Shown one piece after another: positions 60,699 to 64,000 of a DNA stretch of 64,000 nucleotides. The stretch lies in the NCBI GenBank assembly GCA_043782485.1, contig JAYWAL010000023.1, positions 40,174 to 104,173 on the forward strand, written 5' to 3'. This DNA is from JANXUC01 sp043782485 (GTDB lineage: Bacteria > Acidobacteriota > Terriglobia > Terriglobales > Acidobacteriaceae). The notes under the pieces are model-generated. The model saw nothing but the letters and a program-made list of their open reading frames with translations, did not search any database and was not told the origin of the DNA. Each line of letters starts with the position of its first letter. The first letter of the stretch is position 1. Position numbers and translations under genes: made by a program.

Positions 60699-62358
60699 CC
60701 TTCTTCGCCGCCAGCTTGCGCGCAATCTCTTCCACCAGCTTCGGACGCATCTCCGCCAACACGCTATCCACAATGCTGGCAATCGATGCCGCATCATGCC
60801 CGCCGTCAAGACTCGCAGGCTGATGCGTCAACTCTTCCGTTGCCACCGTCGCCGCAACTTCCGCCAACTGCTCAGTCAAATTCGGCGTTACCAGAGTATT
60901 GCGAATTTCCCGCCAGTTGGTCCAAGCCGCATTCATCTGCGACTTGGTCCGCGAATCAATCTCATCGTCAGGAGCCGACGTATCCCGCGAAGGCGCTCCC
61001 GAACTGCCATTTGAAACATCCGGCGCGACACCCACTCCCGCGGCCGATGCCACGGGCCGCAAATCCTGGAAGCCCGCCGACCCAAATCCTAGGCTTTCGC
61101 CTGATGCGCTTGCCGCCAACGCCGCGGGCGCTTCCGCTACCGCATGTGTCGTCGCCTGCTCCATTGCAATCGCTTCAGCAGCCGCCACTTCGGAAACAAT
61201 CGGCTCGTCATCCACCGGTTCCGGCGCGGCGCTGTCGACAAAATTCGCCAGACTATAGGTATTAAACGTCTCTGCCGGGGCCCCCGTTCCCAGAGCCTCC
61301 TGCATTTCTCGCTCCAGGCTAGCCGACGCCTCGGACTGCGTCAGCTCCGCCCCCTCCGCTACCCAGTGCGTAGCCGCCGCGACGGGCACAGCCTGCGGCA
61401 CTACTTCTGGAACACTTGCAACCAGCTGCGGTTCCGAAATACGCTCAGCCACGCTCTCTTCCGGCGCTTCTTCCGGCGGAGCTTCTTCCGGCGACGTTTC
61501 TTCCGGTTCTGGAGCCAGTTGCCGCGGCAGCCCATCCGCCGCCACGTGCAGCATGGGCGCGCGATCTCCTTCGCCGCTCAGCACTTCCACCGCCGCCTTG
61601 ATCGCGGCAATCTCTTCCGGAGAAATGTCCAAAGCCGCTTCCGCTGGAGATACCACTGCCGTTTCCGGAGCCTGAGCTGGCATCGCGTCGGCCGTAAAGG
61701 CACTCTCCCGCCGCAAGGTCGCTTCGTCCATCGCAGGCTCGGTCAGGTCGCGAAACCCGGTGCCTGTGCGGGCAGCAACGTCGTTCCCCGCCAGATTCTG
61801 CCCACCGGGATCAGCGTCCGCAGGCTCCGCCGAAGCCTTCTTCTTCCCCGGCATGCCCAAGCGGTTCTTCCAACCTTTTTCTTCAATGCCCGCTTCTTGC
61901 GCCTCTGGCGCATCCGCCGTCGAACCCGCAAACGCACGGTTCGGCGCGCTCGCTTTCGGTGCTTTGGCTGGCTTTTTTTCCGCCTTTGTATTCGCATCTT
62001 CAATCTTGCGAATGACCGCCAGCAGCTCCGTGGCCTCAAAGGGCTTCACAATGAACGCGTTCGCCCGCGCCTTCAGAGCCTCTTCAGACTTGAACGGCTC
62101 CAGCTTTCCCACCGTCAACAGAACGGGAAGATCGGCTGTCTCGCTGTTCTCTTTCAGGATCTTGCACACTTCCAACCCGCTGTACCCCGGCATATACACA
62201 TCGAGCACAACAATGTCGGGCTTCAGCTCGTTCGCCTTTTTCAGCGCCGCCGATCCGTTGCTGACGGTAACCACTTCATACCCAGCGTCGGACAAAATCT
62301 TCTTGCCCATGTTTTGGGCGGTCACGCTGTCGTCAGCTAGCAGAATCTTTCGCGGCAC
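60694..62358 (-). CDS. Response regulator with long acidic, Ala/Pro/Glu-rich C-terminal region
   Basis: This 554-residue protein starts with GTG 62358. A receiver domain (about 1-122) has the acidic pair in ILLADDS, the phospho-Asp in DIVVLDVYMPGYSGLEVCK, the switch region and Lys in IVKPFEATELLAVIRKIED. The following 400 residues are mostly Ala, Glu, Pro and Val with low complexity (for example EPEETSPEEAPPEEAPEESVAE), probably disordered. Two short helical islands interrupt them (SQMNAAWTNWREIRNTLVTPNLTEQLAEVAATV and IASIVDSVLAEMRPKLVEEIARKLA). There is no DNA-binding output domain, so it may act by protein binding. The insertion described above ends at its stop codon. Confidence 0.88.
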   Translation of the reverse strand: MPRKILLADDSVTAQNMGKKILSDAGYEVVTVSNGSAALKKANELKPDIVVLDVYMPGYSGLEVCKILKENSETADLPVLLTVGKLEPFKSEEALKARANAFIVKPFEATELLAVIRKIEDANTKAEKKPAKAPKASAPNRAFAGSTADAPEAQEAGIEEKGWKNRLGMPGKKKASAEPADADPGGQNLAGNDVAARTGTGFRDLTEPAMDEATLRRESAFTADAMPAQAPETAVVSPAEAALDISPEEIAAIKAAVEVLSGEGDRAPMLHVAADGLPRQLAPEPEETSPEEAPPEEAPEESVAERISEPQLVASVPEVVPQAVPVAAATHWVAEGAELTQSEASASLEREMQEALGTGAPAETFNTYSLANFVDSAAPEPVDDEPIVSEVAAAEAIAMEQATTHAVAEAPAALAASASGESLGFGSAGFQDLRPVASAAGVGVAPDVSNGSSGAPSRDTSAPDDEIDSRTKSQMNAAWTNWREIRNTLVTPNLTEQLAEVAATVATEELTHQPASLDGGHDAASIASIVDSVLAEMRPKLVEEIARKLAAKKD

Positions 62359-63067
62359 TCGGGCAGTCCTCGGACTCGGTCAAGTAAGGGGAGATACGGA
62401 GTCTGACCGAAGTTATCCCGGACCGGGCGTGAAGTCAATGAGAGTAGGCACTCCCAAGGGTTACCTCCGTGCAACTCCCGCCGGAGAGTTACCGAAGTTT
62501 CGACAAAGGCTGTATCGCGCACGCACCCTCGCCCGCGAAAAACAGACCTGATTCTCAACTGCACAATGCTCCCAAAGCAAGCACGACGAACGCCGAAGCC
62601 ATTCCAGGGCAAACTTGCCTCCCGCTCGATTCCCAAAATTCGCGGCGATCACTTCCCGGCATCATCGATCCCAGTGACTGCTGCTGCCGCAAGGCCGCAA
62701 CCCCCGGCTGAGCGAGCGCGCTTGTACAACTACCAACAAAACCAGAACGAAAGTATTAAGTCGGCTTCGTATACGGCAGCGAGACGAGCAGAATCATCGC
62801 CCCCGCTCCACGCCCGCCAAAAATCAGCTTTCGCGAGTCGTACCCGGACCGGCCACCCGCAAAGCCACCCAAAAATCGAGGAAAGCCGCACGAAATTGGA
62901 CATGTCCTTTCGAACTGCTCTGGCGGGCCAATTCCCAATTCCGCACTAAAGAAAAAATTCACCCTGCCGAAATTGCGAAGGTAAGCCAAGTTACGCCTGA
63001 ACTTCAGCCAAGTTTCGTGCGCTGACAGGCCCAACAACACAACCTTCAAAATGGAGCGTTCCCTCGA
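62359..63067. other. 709-bp intergenic region
   Basis: The region lies between the divergent response regulator and FG-GAP genes. It contains no convincing ORF, tRNA or known riboswitch. Two copies of AGCCAAGTT(A/T)CG occur at 62984-62995 and 63006-63017, 22 bp apart (two helical turns), and may be an operator for the rightward gene. The rest is unassigned. Confidence 0.45.
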
Positions 63068-64000
63068 ATGAAAAAGCATCTGGCTTTGCCCGTGGTCCTT
63101 ACGCTAGCACTTATTCCCAGCTTTGGCTCGCAACCCCAAAGCTCCCACTCCAGCCAGTTCCATGTTCTAGCACGCTCGCCCCACGCCGCCGCCACATTCG
63201 CCAAACTCGTCCACCCCAACCAGTCCGCCCCAGTCGCGCACGCCCTTCCTCACCACCGGGCCCATACCCGCTTCGCCCGCCCCAAATCGCTGGCCAACGG
63301 CTCAACGGTCACTGTCGGCTTCGTCAGCGCCCCGGAAATTCCGGCTGGCGGCGAAACCCAGCAGGACACCTTTCAGGCCGACGTCAACGGTGATGGCAAA
63401 AAAGACCTCGTCAGCATGGTGCGCAACATCGTCAGCAACAACAACGTCTATTCCATCTCCGTCGCTCTCGGCAACGGCGATGGCACCTTCCAGGCACCCG
63501 TGCTGACCACGCTTCCCAACAATGACCCCATCCTGGTCGGCGACGTCAACGGCGACGTCAAGGCGGATGTCATCCAGGTTCACCCCGGATCGTCTTCCAC
63601 CTTCGACGTCTGGATCAGTGACAGCAACGCCGACGCCATGTTCACCCACGCCTCCCAGGGCGCAACCTTCGCCGTCTCCTCCAGCGGCCTCCAGGGCGGC
63701 ATCCTCATCGACCTCAACGGCGATGCCAAACTCGATGTTCTGGCCGTTGATACCGCCAACCCCGGTCTGGTCTGGACCCTGCTCGGCAACGGTGATGGCA
63801 CATTCCAAAATCCCACTTCCACAGCCCTCGCCGGTTTTGCCCCCGACCTGCTCACGTTTGCCGACTTTAACGGTGACGGCAAAATCGACTTCGCTGGCCT
63901 GAACTACACCAGCGAACAAGTCGACGTTTATCTCCAATCCTCAAGCGGCTTCACCTTTACCCAGGCCGGTTCATCCTTGACCACGCCCAACGCCGCCTAC
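63068..64000 (+). CDS. Secreted FG-GAP/VCBS repeat protein (partial, continues beyond window)
   Basis: ATG 63068 opens a signal peptide (MKKHLALPVVLTLALIPSFGS), and the frame stays open for all 311 codons to the window edge. After a basic spacer, FG-GAP-like repeats with calcium-binding DxNGDGKxD loops appear: FQADVNGDGKKDLVSMV, LVGDVNGDVKADVIQV, LIDLNGDAKLDVLAVD and FADFNGDGKIDFAGL. ALGNGDGTFQAP and LLGNGDGTFQNP separate them. They form a seven-bladed integrin-type propeller that is surface-exposed or secreted. Further blades or Ig-like domains are expected beyond the edge. Confidence 0.9.
   Translation, partial: MKKHLALPVVLTLALIPSFGSQPQSSHSSQFHVLARSPHAAATFAKLVHPNQSAPVAHALPHHRAHTRFARPKSLANGSTVTVGFVSAPEIPAGGETQQDTFQADVNGDGKKDLVSMVRNIVSNNNVYSISVALGNGDGTFQAPVLTTLPNNDPILVGDVNGDVKADVIQVHPGSSSTFDVWISDSNADAMFTHASQGATFAVSSSGLQGGILIDLNGDAKLDVLAVDTANPGLVWTLLGNGDGTFQNPTSTALAGFAPDLLTFADFNGDGKIDFAGLNYTSEQVDVYLQSSSGFTFTQAGSSLTTPNAAY

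Noticed and set aside
62359..63067. A riboswitch upstream of the FG-GAP gene or response regulator
   Set aside because: No conserved core of a class I know could be traced; only a pair of short direct repeats was seen.

Overview
The window looks like chromosomal DNA of an Acidobacteriota, probably class Terriglobia. This is inferred from gene style: a sedolisin (S53) protease with tandem bacterial Ig-like repeats, secreted carboxypeptidase-regulatory-like proteins, an acidobacterial-type winged-helix membrane regulator, moderately high GC, and the order rplM-rpsI-rpsB-tsf-pyrH-frr. It is a double-membrane organism (BamA, Skp, LpxA, LpxI, TonB). No rRNA, tRNA, CRISPR array or intact transposase was seen.

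Layout. 1-3760: skp (cut by the window edge) and bamA. 4009-10930: a molybdopterin oxidoreductase, a large S53 protease and a secreted protein of unknown role. 11037-15503: the translation operon frr, pyrH, tsf, rpsB, rpsI, rplM, all on the minus strand. 15689-18209: a four-gene minus-strand cluster (small Cys-rich exported protein, beta-barrel protein, HMA-domain protein, TlpA-like lipoprotein). In the HMA gene both cysteines of the CxxC metal site are replaced by in-frame TGA codons. 18391-26080: a secreted protein, an FtsX-type permease, a lipoprotein, mltG and two carboxypeptidase-regulatory-like proteins. 26091-30985: ruvX, carD, greA, a CDP-alcohol phosphatidyltransferase, an acetyltransferase, a dienelactone hydrolase, an orphan BrnA-like antitoxin and an XRE regulator. 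31125-36295: a Calx-beta protein, comEC and lpxI. 36567-44313: a YecA-type protein, msrA, an FAD oxidoreductase, lpxA-fabZ, an M20 peptidase, miaA with a tiny upstream membrane gene, and a winged-helix regulator. 44445-49566: an M13 peptidase, a SelL-like redox gene with one in-frame TGA, a TonB-like protein and a Gfo/Idh oxidoreductase. 49705-52944: a decayed toxin-antitoxin pair, an alpha/beta hydrolase, an RNA uracil methyltransferase and a probable sigma-54-driven small transcript. 52943-58983: coaX, birA, nadC, valS. 59105-60686: a 1.58-kb insertion with inverted ends, a 12-bp target duplication and a broken Rhs C-terminus. 60694-64000: a response regulator and the start of an FG-GAP repeat protein.

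The main result is two independent candidate selenoprotein genes: an HMA metal-binding protein with a Sec-x-x-Sec site, and a SelL/PRXL2-like protein with Sec-x-x-Cys. In each, the TGA sits exactly where homologous families have Cys, the frame stays open on both sides, and a hairpin with a G in the loop follows at bacterial SECIS distance. Ordinary ORF calling breaks or truncates both genes. The HMA gene lies in a cluster of exported proteins that may form a selenium-based metal-handling or redox system. Second-tier observations are the transposon-like Rhs cassette, the sigma-54 promoter/terminator pair around an apparently non-coding 270 bp, and several families of dispersed hairpin repeats.
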